This document shows, one piece after another, positions 53,751 through 62,064 of a DNA stretch of 64,000 bases. Every line of letters starts with the position of its first letter. Positions within the stretch are counted from its first letter, which is position 1. The translations under genes were made by a program, and so were the position numbers. The notes beneath the pieces are model-generated. The model did not search any database. It was not told the DNA's origin and saw only the letters and a program-made list of their open reading frames with translations. The DNA comes from Sphingobacteriales bacterium (GTDB lineage Bacteria > Bacteroidota > Bacteroidia > Chitinophagales > Chitinophagaceae): positions 74,501 through 138,500 of the forward strand of contig JAAXIF010000020.1 in the NCBI GenBank assembly GCA_012270485.1, read 5' to 3'.

Positions 53751-55580
53751 TTACAAGTTTGTTTTCGAAGTGAACCAACTATCTCTGATCTTTTTCATGT
53801 CGTTAGTAATGGTTTGTCCTGTAGTACTTATATCTACTATCGATAAGCTACTATTTTCCTTCAGCGTCAAAGATGTTGTTTTCTCCTTACCGCGGTGTTT
53901 ATAAGTAACTTTAACGATATCTCCCGGCTTTTTATTTAGCATATAGTTGTTGACATCTGCCGGGGTTTTCATTGGAGTTTCATCAATTTGCAGAATCTCG
54001 TCATTGATATCTAAACCTGCTTCATAAGCAGCCGTTCCTCTGGTAGTGGTTGAGGCGATCACAAGTTTGCTATCTCTTTCATTGGTTTTGAGATTCAGTC
54101 CTGACACTGCTTTTCCTTCGTTTGATTTTTTAACGATGTATCCTGCTTTCGCTAGTAATGCTGCATAATTGATGGGTTCATGTCCGGTAATATATTTTTT
54201 GAAAAATTTATCGGCAAAAATTGGATTGCTGATAGCCGCCAAATTTTGTTGCATGGTAGAAAGTGTATAGGGTATTTCCTGTTTACCATGATTCTTCCAC
54301 ATTACTTTCATATAGTCATCTAGCGTTTTACCAAATTCAGTCTGCAACTCTAAATCCAGTGCCAGTGCAATAGCGGCACCATAAGTATAGTAGGAGGTAA
54401 ACATATTTCCATAGTTATTTTTATCGATGGACACAGATGCATCAACAAATACAGCATGATTACTTGCATCAACGGGAGAATAATAAACAGCACCCGGGGA
54501 GTTTGTTTTTGTGTTCACAAGCGAATTGACTGTTCCGATAAAACGTTGAGGTGAGTTGATTCCGGCTCTGGCTAATAATAACTCACCATAATACTGCGTA
54601 AATCCCTCAGCAAACCATAGCTCATGGCTCATATTACTTTTCTCAAAATTGAAGGGCTCTAATGTTTTTGGTCTGATACGCTCCACATTCCAGTTATGAA
54701 AAAATTCATGTGATGTAACGCCATACAGAAACGCAGGATTGAAAGTAGCAGTGGGCTGAGAGATCATAGTCGAATTTCTGTGTTCCATTCCATCTCCTTG
54801 TACATAGCTGTTAGCGCTCATGATAAAAGTATATCGACCGGTTTCATAAACCGGGTATTCTCCAAAAACTGCTTTTGCTTCTGCTACAATTTTTTTGGTT
54901 TTTTCTGTCAGTTCATCAACCTGCTCATTGCTGGCATCGGCTTCCAAGGCAATACGAATGGTATAAGACTTGCCATCTGCATTGGATACTTTCCATTCAC
55001 GAATAATGAGGTCACCTATTTTAGTAGGGCTATCCATAAAGTATTGCAGTCGGGGTGCAGTAAATGTATGAGGACGATCAGTAGGAAATAATTGTGTTGC
55101 TACGATGCCTTTATTTTCTGCCGGGAGATCAAAACTGATTTCAATCGGTACACGATCATATCCTTTGATCCACATAAAAGCTGCCGGCATATTGAAGTGA
55201 ATACTTTCAGGATCAACACCCGCATAAGTACCATCGGCATGATTGGCAAATAAATTATAAGTAACAGTAATGGCGCCTTTATGATCCGATACCTCAAATA
55301 TATCTCCATCTATTCGTTGGATTGTTAGTTTATTTCCCTGTAAATCTGATGCTGTAACATCGTATACATTTTTCCCAAATTCATGTGTTGCATATCTACC
55401 CGGGGAAGAACGGCTCATTTTGAAGACAGCCGTTTTTTGTGCAATACCTGTTACAGTCAAACTAATTTTTGCTTCATGATGTACTGCATTCGGGAAAGCA
55501 ACTTTGTAGCTGATATTTTGCGCAATGCTATCGAAGATGCTGGTAATTAGTAAAAGGGATACAATGAATTTTTGTAGCAT
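53751..55580 (-). CDS. Secreted M61-family glycyl aminopeptidase with PDZ domain
   Basis: 609 aa with signal peptide MLQKFIVSLLLITSIFDSIAQ. An N-terminal beta domain (20-200) precedes the gluzincin domain with SHEFFHNWN (H291, E292, H295) and the third ligand in WFAEGFTQYY (E325); GMEHRNST is also family-typical. A PDZ domain near 500-590 has GLNLKTNERDSKLV and AAYEAGLDINDEILQIDE. It likely acts on peptides with N-terminal Gly/Ala in the periplasm. First gene of the pair with RidA. Confidence 0.92.
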   Translation of the reverse strand: MLQKFIVSLLLITSIFDSIAQNISYKVAFPNAVHHEAKISLTVTGIAQKTAVFKMSRSSPGRYATHEFGKNVYDVTASDLQGNKLTIQRIDGDIFEVSDHKGAITVTYNLFANHADGTYAGVDPESIHFNMPAAFMWIKGYDRVPIEISFDLPAENKGIVATQLFPTDRPHTFTAPRLQYFMDSPTKIGDLIIREWKVSNADGKSYTIRIALEADASNEQVDELTEKTKKIVAEAKAVFGEYPVYETGRYTFIMSANSYVQGDGMEHRNSTMISQPTATFNPAFLYGVTSHEFFHNWNVERIRPKTLEPFNFEKSNMSHELWFAEGFTQYYGELLLARAGINSPQRFIGTVNSLVNTKTNSPGAVYYSPVDASNHAVFVDASVSIDKNNYGNMFTSYYTYGAAIALALDLELQTEFGKTLDDYMKVMWKNHGKQEIPYTLSTMQQNLAAISNPIFADKFFKKYITGHEPINYAALLAKAGYIVKKSNEGKAVSGLNLKTNERDSKLVIASTTTRGTAAYEAGLDINDEILQIDETPMKTPADVNNYMLNKKPGDIVKVTYKHRGKEKTTSLTLKENSSLSIVDISTTGQTITNDMKKIRDSWFTSKTNL

Positions 55581-55750
55581 ATAGATGTATTTGAATACTC
55601 GCTAAGTTAAATGACTCATTCGATTTAACAGATCATTCTCAAAAGAGAAGGATGAATGGTAAAAGGCTGCTATGTACTGATTGTTAGTGTATTAGATTGC
55701 TTTTATTGCTATCAAAAATGGAATCATCAGTCGTTGAAGACTTCATTTAA

Positions 55751-55781
55751 TTGGTGGGGTAGTTTTTTAGGCGTACATTTG
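55751..55781 (+). promoter_or_regulatory. Promoter of the cold-shock gene
   Basis: TTGG (55751) as -33 and TACATTTG (55774-55781, exact TAnnTTTG) as -7, 19 bp apart, 31 bp before the ATG. The best-formed promoter in the window. Confidence 0.6.
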
Positions 55782-55812
55782 CACTCTTAATTTACAATTT
55801 ACAATTTTACAA

Positions 55813-56016
55813 ATGGACACACAAATTCAGGGAACTGTAAAGTTCTTCAACGAGGAAAAAGGTTTTGGTTTTATTAAGCATGATAACTCCAGCAAAGAAA
55901 CTTTCGTACATGCTAACGGTCTGATCGATCAGATTGAAGCAAACGATAAAGTTATCTTCGACGTGCAAGAAGGTCGTAAAGGACCTAACGCCGTTAATGT
56001 TAAGCGTATCAACTAA
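55813..56016 (+). CDS. Cold-shock domain protein (CspA family)
   Basis: 67 aa, single cold-shock OB-fold: GTVKFFNEEKGFGFI (RNP1 KGFGFI) and TFVHANGL (RNP2-like). It binds single-stranded RNA/DNA and acts as an RNA chaperone. Monocistronic with its own promoter and a strong terminator. Confidence 0.95.
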   Translation: MDTQIQGTVKFFNEEKGFGFIKHDNSSKETFVHANGLIDQIEANDKVIFDVQEGRKGPNAVNVKRIN

Positions 56017-56041
56017 TTCAAGTATACATCTTAACCTTATG

Positions 56042-56074
56042 AACCATCCCGCCAAAAGCGGGATGGTTTTTTTA
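56042..56074 (+). terminator. Strong rho-independent terminator after the cold-shock gene
   Basis: Perfect 11-bp stem AACCATCCCGC/GCGGGATGGTT, CAAAA loop, then T-tract. Confidence 0.93.
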
Positions 56075-56115
56075 TGTATCTACCTATAGAATGCACATAT
56101 GCTTATAGCTTTGGT

Positions 56116-56123
56116 TATATTTG
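56116..56123 (+). promoter_or_regulatory. -7 promoter box TATATTTG of punA
   Basis: Exact TAnnTTTG ending 18 bp before the ATG at 56142. It overlaps the TTG start used by the ORF track, which supports the later ATG. Confidence 0.5.
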
Positions 56124-56141
56124 CCCATTAAATTAATAGCT

Positions 56142-56963
56142 ATGTCATTGGTGATGCAACAGTTGCAAGAAACAAGTGCTTTTATTCGTGAAAAAGTCTC
56201 CGGAAGTGCTAGTATAGGAATTATTCTGGGAAGTGGCTTGGGTAATCTGGCCAATGAAATCATCCCGGAATTTGAAATTGCTTATCATGATATTCCTCAC
56301 TTTCCTGTGAGTACAGTTGAAGGTCACAAGGGTAAACTTATTTTTGGAGAGCTGGGTGGTAAGAAAGTTTGGGTGATGGGTGGTCGTTTTCATTTTTATG
56401 AAGGATATACTCCCATGCAGGTAGCTTATCCTGTAAGGGTGATGCGTATGTTAGGTGTAGATACTTTATTACTATCTAATGCAGCCGGAGGTGTGAATCC
56501 TGCATTTCATGTTGGGGATTTAATGATTATTAAAGACCATATCAGTTTTTTTACCGTAAATCCGTTATTGGGTAAAAATGAAGATGCGATCGGTACCCGC
56601 TTTCCTGATATGAGTGAACCCTACAATAAAGGGTTGATCAACACTGTCAAAGAAATAGCCCATAAAAATAATATCCATGTGCATGAGGGCGTATACACAG
56701 GGGTAACAGGTCCTACATTTGAAACAAGAGCGGAATATAAATTAATCAATGTGTTAGGAGGCGATGCTGTTGGTATGAGTACTGTACAAGAAACTATTAC
56801 AGCGGTTCATTGCGGGATGAAGGTTTTTGCCATGAGTGTCATTACTGATCTGGGTATTCGTGAGGAAGAAAATACCATTACCCATGAAGAAGTATTGCAA
56901 GCGGCTACAGATGCAGAACCAAAGCTTACTCTATTGTTCCGAGAACTGATCCAAACACTATGA
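56142..56963 (+). CDS. punA: Purine-nucleoside phosphorylase (trimeric class)
   Basis: 273 aa from ATG 56142. It cleaves inosine/guanosine with phosphate in purine salvage. Motifs: GIILGSGLGNLA (phosphate loop), VEGHKGKLIFGEL, GGRFHFYEGYTP, LSNAAGGVNPAF, GVTGPTFETRAEYK and GMSTVQETITAVHCGMKV, all as in PNPase class 2 (PunA/eukaryotic type). Monocistronic by position. Confidence 0.95.
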   Translation: MSLVMQQLQETSAFIREKVSGSASIGIILGSGLGNLANEIIPEFEIAYHDIPHFPVSTVEGHKGKLIFGELGGKKVWVMGGRFHFYEGYTPMQVAYPVRVMRMLGVDTLLLSNAAGGVNPAFHVGDLMIIKDHISFFTVNPLLGKNEDAIGTRFPDMSEPYNKGLINTVKEIAHKNNIHVHEGVYTGVTGPTFETRAEYKLINVLGGDAVGMSTVQETITAVHCGMKVFAMSVITDLGIREEENTITHEEVLQAATDAEPKLTLLFRELIQTL

Positions 56964-57029
56964 TTTATTTGATAGTTTTAACTTACCTGCAAGCAGGCTT
57001 TACCCTTATTTTGCAGTAGATTTTACCAC

Positions 57030-59075
57030 ATGCGTTTAGTGAAAAGACCTTTTTTTGGTTTACTGTTTCTCCTCATGAGTTATATGCTGCATGCGCAGAC
57101 AGGTACTCTTCGTACACGTAATTTGGGCAATCAATCATCTACGCAGGGCAATGCTATTGCGTATGACCGTAATGGCAGACCTATGCGCAATTCAGGAGGT
57201 AATGACTCTTTGAAGACACGTAATAGTTTGGCCGACTCTATCACGATCTTCTATCGCTATTTTGATTCTACACGCAATAGAACGATTGATTCCTCTATCA
57301 ATGACTTTTATACGCGATTTCCATTACCGTATCAATACCAGTCTTTAGGAAATTATGGAACAGCTGCACAGTCGCTATTATTTACACCTTTTATGCGGGC
57401 TGGTTTTGATGCTGGATTTCATGCGTTTGATATTTACCAATTTACCATTCAGCAGACAAAGTTTTATCAGACTACTCGTCCATACACAGAATTGTCTTAT
57501 TTGCTGGGTAGCAAAGCAGAGCAACTGATCAATGTGCTGCATACACAGAATCGAAAAGACAATTTCAATTTTTCATTGGAATACCGTTTCAGTAATGCAC
57601 CCGGCAACGTGAAAAATCAAAACGCTAGTCATAATAATTTCAGATTCACGTCTCAGTATAAATCTCCGAATAGAAAATATGGACTCTACTTTATTTTCCT
57701 TTCCAATAAAGCAGCATCTTCTGAGAATGGAGGTTTGCAGAATGTAAAAAAACTGGATAGTTTATCCTTGAATGATCCTTATGAATTGGAAACAAGACTT
57801 GCTAGGTCAGGTGCAGCCAGTCGAAATCCTTTTAATACTGCAGTAAGTACAGGTAATATCTATAAAGAGTCTACACTATTCATCAGACATTTTTATGATT
57901 TTGGTAAAAAGGATTCTTTAGTTACTGATTCTACTACCTATAAGATATTTTATCCAAGATTTCGTTTGGAACATACGCTACGATATTCAACCCATAGTTA
58001 TCTGTTCATAGATAATGCAGTAGATTCTTTGCGATATGAACAATATTTTAATCGTACGGTACCTGATAGAGTAAATATTGGTTACAACGACCGTTGGACC
58101 AGTATTATCAATCAGTTCAGCATGCTAACATTTCCTGATAAGAATAACCAAAGTCAGTTTATAAAAGCGGGAATTGCATTACAGAATCTAAGTGGTCGAT
58201 TTGATTCCATACTGAGGATGAGTACTTATAATATCTATGCCTTGGGTGAATATCGTAATCGGACAAGGAATCAGGTCTGGGATATTGAAGCAAGGGGTGA
58301 ACTGTATTTGAATGGATGGAATGCAGGTGATTATGAAGCTTGGATCAGTATGAAAAGATTGTTGGGGAAGAAGCTTGGATACTTGAATGTAGGTTTTCAT
58401 AATGTAAATCGATCTCCATCATTCATTTTTGATCCACTTAGTCGCTTTCCCATAGATAACCGTACAAATTTTGGGAAAGAAAATATAGTACATCTTTTTG
58501 CGAATTATGAGAACCCAAAAAATGGATTAAGAATTTCCGGGAACTATTATGTAGTAAATAATTATATCTATTTTGATAGTTTTTTTCAAGCAAAACAAGA
58601 AGCTACATTATTCAATGTGTTTCATGTGAGTCTGGAGAAGAAATTCAAATTATCTCGCTATTGGAATTGGTATACTGAAGTACATGTTCAGCAAAAGACC
58701 GGTCAGGCTCCGGTTAATATTCCCTCTATACTCACACGCAACCGGATTGCATTCGAAGGTAATTTTTTTACCAACCTTTTTTTATCAACCGGATTGGAAA
58801 TTCGTTATCATACCCCATATAAAGCAGATGGCTATTCTCCTTTTGTAGGACGTTATTTTTACCAGAATACTGAAACCATCTCAAATCGTCCGGATATCAA
58901 TTTATTCCTTCATTTCAGAATAAAGAGCTTTAAAGGCTTTGTTCGGTTTGAAAACCTGAATACACTCAATACAAGTAAAGGCTTCGAATTCAGTAAGTTG
59001 AATATGGTTTCATCTGTTTATCCATCTTTAGGACTCTGGACCAGGGTAGGCATTTGGTGGAACTTTATCAACTAG
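57030..59075 (+). CDS. Putative porin (Porin_10 family)
   Basis: 681 aa with signal peptide MRLVKRPFFGLLFLLMSYMLHAQ. After a low-complexity N-terminus (TGTLRTRNLGNQSSTQGN) come conserved Porin_10 segments, SITIFYRYFDSTRNRTIDSS and FYTRFPLPYQYQSLGNYGTAAQSLLF, and a long barrel of alternating strands. The last strand ends LGLWTRVGIWWNFIN. An outer-membrane barrel of unknown substrate; the gene stands alone. Confidence 0.9.
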   Translation: MRLVKRPFFGLLFLLMSYMLHAQTGTLRTRNLGNQSSTQGNAIAYDRNGRPMRNSGGNDSLKTRNSLADSITIFYRYFDSTRNRTIDSSINDFYTRFPLPYQYQSLGNYGTAAQSLLFTPFMRAGFDAGFHAFDIYQFTIQQTKFYQTTRPYTELSYLLGSKAEQLINVLHTQNRKDNFNFSLEYRFSNAPGNVKNQNASHNNFRFTSQYKSPNRKYGLYFIFLSNKAASSENGGLQNVKKLDSLSLNDPYELETRLARSGAASRNPFNTAVSTGNIYKESTLFIRHFYDFGKKDSLVTDSTTYKIFYPRFRLEHTLRYSTHSYLFIDNAVDSLRYEQYFNRTVPDRVNIGYNDRWTSIINQFSMLTFPDKNNQSQFIKAGIALQNLSGRFDSILRMSTYNIYALGEYRNRTRNQVWDIEARGELYLNGWNAGDYEAWISMKRLLGKKLGYLNVGFHNVNRSPSFIFDPLSRFPIDNRTNFGKENIVHLFANYENPKNGLRISGNYYVVNNYIYFDSFFQAKQEATLFNVFHVSLEKKFKLSRYWNWYTEVHVQQKTGQAPVNIPSILTRNRIAFEGNFFTNLFLSTGLEIRYHTPYKADGYSPFVGRYFYQNTETISNRPDINLFLHFRIKSFKGFVRFENLNTLNTSKGFEFSKLNMVSSVYPSLGLWTRVGIWWNFIN

Positions 59076-59116
59076 TCATTTAACAAAAAAATAGCCGGTA
59101 TTCATCACTTCTTACT

Positions 59117-59124
59117 TAATTTTG
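59117..59124 (+). promoter_or_regulatory. -7 promoter box TAATTTTG of the metal-handling island
   Basis: Exact TAnnTTTG 7 bp before the ATG at 59132, so the leader would be very short. Confidence 0.45.
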
Positions 59125-59131
59125 TCATGTA

Positions 59132-59524
59132 ATGAAACATGTACTCGCATCCATAATTGCATTGATCTATTTCACTGTCAGCAGTGGAATGGTAATGAGT
59201 GTACATTATTGTATGGGTGAAGTCAGCAATATCCAGGTCAACCAAGTTCCTGAAGAGCGTTGTATTTGCAGAATGTCCAAAAAAGAAACTTCATCAAAAG
59301 GCTGTTGCAAAACAGAATTTACGATGGTGGAGTTGGCAGATACCCACAAAGCTTCTTCTGCCTCTTATGATATACAAACCCAAGTATCTTTAGTATCTCG
59401 TTCCTTGAGTCAACTGGAAGCTCCTCTATACAATACCGGTATAAAAATCTATACAGATATACATGGCCCGCCATTATTATCTGAACAAGATACGTACCTC
59501 CTTAACTGTGTTTTCAGAATCTGA
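59132..59524 (+). CDS. HYC_CC_PP family protein
   Basis: 130 aa with an N-terminal signal/TM segment (HVLASIIALIYFTVSSGMVM). The three family hallmarks are in order: VHYCMG (His-Tyr-Cys) near 24, KGCCKTE (Cys-Cys) near 56 and HGPPLL (Pro-Pro) near 110. The Cys/His/Met residues suggest metal, probably copper, binding in the periplasm (inference). It opens a co-directional set of two HMA proteins, a barrel, a small secreted protein and an RND pump. Confidence 0.88.
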   Translation: MKHVLASIIALIYFTVSSGMVMSVHYCMGEVSNIQVNQVPEERCICRMSKKETSSKGCCKTEFTMVELADTHKASSASYDIQTQVSLVSRSLSQLEAPLYNTGIKIYTDIHGPPLLSEQDTYLLNCVFRI

Positions 59525-59619
59525 TACCATTACTTATATTGGACTTGTATGCTAGTCAGTGACTGGTGTATGCTTTCTATTTTATTATTTCAGATTCCCA
59601 TCATTTAAATTTTATTGTC

Positions 59620-60087
59620 ATGAAAACACAATCTATTTGTTTAAGCATATTATTTTCTTTCATTTCAGTTTTTGCTATTGCACAAACGAAATCTCCGGCT
59701 GTAAAATCAGAAGAGATCAAAGTTTGGGGTAACTGTGGTATGTGTAAATCTACCATTGAAAAAGCGGCTAAATCAGGTGGTGCCACTTTTGCACTTTGGA
59801 ATGAAGACACCAAAATCCTAAAAGTAAAGTATGCTGCTACTAAGACCTCGAATGCGAAAATTCAAGAGAAAATTGCTGCTGCAGGATATGATACCAAGGA
59901 TCTAACTGCTAATAATGATGCTTATAACAATCTTCATGAGTGCTGCAAATATGAGCGTAAAGGCAATACAGAAACAGTAAAGCATGATAAGGCTTGTTGC
60001 AGTGATAAAGAATGTGAGCCCGGTAAAGAGTGTTGCACTGATAAATGTGCAAAAGACAGCAAAGATTGTTGCGCTAAAACCAAATAA
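59620..60087 (+). CDS. Exported HMA-domain protein with Cys-rich metallothionein-like tail
   Basis: 155 aa from ATG 59620 (MKTQSICLSILFSFISVFAIAQ signal peptide); the track start is an upstream ATG at 59566. The HMA domain (about 30-105) carries WGNCGMCKSTIEKAA with the C39-x2-C42 metal site. The last 50 residues hold ten cysteines, mostly as CC pairs (HECCKY, ACCSDKEC, ECCTDKC, DCCAKTK) between lysines and acids. It likely binds or buffers copper in the periplasm. The tail is unusual for an HMA protein. Confidence 0.88.
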   Translation: MKTQSICLSILFSFISVFAIAQTKSPAVKSEEIKVWGNCGMCKSTIEKAAKSGGATFALWNEDTKILKVKYAATKTSNAKIQEKIAAAGYDTKDLTANNDAYNNLHECCKYERKGNTETVKHDKACCSDKECEPGKECCTDKCAKDSKDCCAKTK

Positions 60088-60171
60088 TCAAAACACCTAA
60101 TTTTTATCATCAGCGGATATGTCACTATGAAAAGTAGTGGCATATCCTTGCGATCATCAACCTAATTTTAT

Positions 60172-60681
60172 ATGAAAAAGATTTTATTCTTATTATTTAT
60201 ATCTTTTGGATTACTAGCGAATGCCCAGTTTACAAAAGCCAATCTACGTGCGAGTGGACTTACTTGTGCCATGTGCTCTAAAGCAGTATATAAGTCTTTA
60301 TCATCAATTGCTTTTGTAGAAAAAATAAATGTAGACATTCAAAAATCAACTTACGAGATCGTTTTTAAATCGGGTATGGGTGTTGATTTCGATGCATTGA
60401 GTCGCGCAGTAGTAGATGCCGGATTCTCTGTTGCACAATTACAAGTTACATCAGTATTCAATGGAGTAAAAGCAAAAAAGGGATCCCAGGTTGAAGTAGA
60501 TGGTAAGATGATTCAATTCATCAATGGGAATGATCAGTTATTAAATGGCGAAAAAACTTTTAGTATCGTCGATAAAAATTTTGTTTCTGCCAAAGAGTTT
60601 AAAAAATACAGTGCTTCTGCAGGTAAAACCTATGAGTCTGGTTTTGCAGAAGGAAAACGTGTATATCATGCTATTCTCTAA
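60172..60681 (+). CDS. Exported HMA-domain (heavy-metal-associated) protein
   Basis: 169 aa with signal peptide MKKILFLLFISFGLLANAQ. The HMA-like domain (about 20-95) has ASGLTCAMCSKAVYKSL with C32-x2-C35. The C-terminal 75 residues (GSQVEVDGKMIQFINGNDQ, then KTYESGFAEGKRVYHAIL) are unrelated to HMA and unassigned. It is 84 bp after the first HMA gene and 26 bp before the barrel gene; a periplasmic metallochaperone for the RND pump is the likely role (inference). Confidence 0.85.
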   Translation: MKKILFLLFISFGLLANAQFTKANLRASGLTCAMCSKAVYKSLSSIAFVEKINVDIQKSTYEIVFKSGMGVDFDALSRAVVDAGFSVAQLQVTSVFNGVKAKKGSQVEVDGKMIQFINGNDQLLNGEKTFSIVDKNFVSAKEFKKYSASAGKTYESGFAEGKRVYHAIL

Positions 60682-60707
60682 TTGATTTTACAATTTTAAA
60701 TTCTTTT

Positions 60708-61520
60708 ATGAAGCAAATATTAATTGCAGCAGGACTGTTATTCTCTATTTACTTACCTGCACAAGAACTGTATGTATTCACAGAGCCTGCTAGTAATATG
60801 CCTGCAAAGTCTATCGGAGTAAAGCAATCCGGAAAGTGGTTGAATAATGCCATATCCGGTAGAACTGAAAGCAGACATACTTCAGAAATCATGTTTGGTG
60901 TCAATAAAAATTTGATGGTTCATGGTGCTGTTACTTTGTCTGACATGTATAGTAATAATGTGAGAGTAGAAAGTTATCGGACATATGCTAAGTATCGGTT
61001 TTTAACAATTGATGGTATGTACAGTCATTTCAGATTGGCAGCTTTTGCTGAAGCATCCAAAAGTCGGAATCGTTCACCTTATGATGAATTGAGTTTGGAA
61101 GGTGATCAGAGTGGTGTTCAGGCGGGGATCATTGCAACACAGTTATTGCATAAACTGGCCATCTCAACAACCTTGAGTATGACGGAATCTCTGCAGGAAG
61201 GTAGAAATGCACCCGGACCTAAACTGGTTCCTTATCGTGCATTCAATTATTCTTTGTCAGCAGGATATTTATTGTTCCCCAAGAAGTATACCAGTTATGA
61301 ACAAACCAATCTTAACCTGTATATAGAGTTGTTAGGTCAGCGTACCTATGATAAGAAGCGCTATTTTGTCGATCTCGCACCGGCAGCACAATTGATCTTT
61401 AACAGTCAGGCCAAATTGAACCTGGGTTATCGTTTTCAGTTAGGTGGAGATATGATGCGAATGGCAGATAAAAGCTGGATGCTGAGTTTTGAGTGGCTTT
61501 TCCTGAATGCTTTTAAATAG
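60708..61520 (+). CDS. Outer-membrane barrel-like protein of the metal-handling island
   Basis: 270 aa with signal peptide MKQILIAAGLLFSIYLPAQ. The N-terminus EPASNMPAKSIGVKQ and RHTSEIMFGVNKNLMVHGAVTLSDMY, followed by YRTYAKYRFLTIDG and LNLNLYIELLGQ-like strands, point to a small outer-membrane barrel; it ends in an aromatic-rich strand (SFEWLFLNAFK). I know similar proteins only as hypotheticals next to CusA/CzcA-type pumps. Co-directional with its neighbours, 26 bp after the second HMA gene. Confidence 0.72.
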   Translation: MKQILIAAGLLFSIYLPAQELYVFTEPASNMPAKSIGVKQSGKWLNNAISGRTESRHTSEIMFGVNKNLMVHGAVTLSDMYSNNVRVESYRTYAKYRFLTIDGMYSHFRLAAFAEASKSRNRSPYDELSLEGDQSGVQAGIIATQLLHKLAISTTLSMTESLQEGRNAPGPKLVPYRAFNYSLSAGYLLFPKKYTSYEQTNLNLYIELLGQRTYDKKRYFVDLAPAAQLIFNSQAKLNLGYRFQLGGDMMRMADKSWMLSFEWLFLNAFK

Positions 61521-61555
61521 TCTGAAAAACCTATACAATGGCTATCGGATTTATG

Positions 61556-61563
61556 TACCTTTA
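61556..61563 (+). promoter_or_regulatory. Possible -7 box TACCTTTA before the 127-aa gene
   Basis: One mismatch to TAnnTTTG; separated from the GTG start by 4 nt, the same spacing as at guaA and bioA. Confidence 0.3.
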
Positions 61564-61567
61564 GTCG

Positions 61568-61951
61568 GTGCGTAAAACGGTAGCCATATTATTTACTGCT
61601 CTTTATTTATTTGGAGCAACCGAGGCCAGTCAGCTCTTAAAGCTGCCTATCTTGGTACAGCATTATTATGAGCATAAAGCAGGTAATGCTTCTGTAACAC
61701 TTTTTGCCTTTTTACGAATGCATTATCTGGGTAATGATAATGATAATACCGATAACCTCAGAGATGAGGCTTTACCATTCAAGACAATGGACGATTGCTG
61801 TGTAATGGCTTTTAATAGTTTACCTCCTCAGAAATTACAGATGATTCATATTGATTTCAATGAAGTAGAACAAGAGTTTACTTTGTTGAATGATCCATCC
61901 CGATTTTTCATCTCTCCGGAAGATATCTTTCAACCTCCACGGATCTCTTAA
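61568..61951 (+). CDS. Small secreted protein preceding the RND pump
   Basis: 127 aa, GTG start, with a signal peptide MRKTVAILFTALYLFGATEA. The mature part reads LLKLPILVQHYYEHKAGN, LFAFLRMHYLGNDNDNTD and ALPFKTMDDCC. The HYYEH and MHY histidines, a D/N-rich segment and CC suggest metal binding, but no characterised family is recognised. It sits 113 bp before the CusA/CzcA pump gene and in the same direction, so a role in metal export is inferred from context. Confidence 0.75.
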   Translation: MRKTVAILFTALYLFGATEASQLLKLPILVQHYYEHKAGNASVTLFAFLRMHYLGNDNDNTDNLRDEALPFKTMDDCCVMAFNSLPPQKLQMIHIDFNEVEQEFTLLNDPSRFFISPEDIFQPPRIS

Positions 61952-62064
61952 ATAGTAGAAGACATAGTATTAGAATAGGGGATACCATTTGCCGTTTACC
62001 GATCGCAAAATAGATCTCATAGAGATCAGTGTATCTTAATTGATCAGAAGTTAAAATTAAGCGC

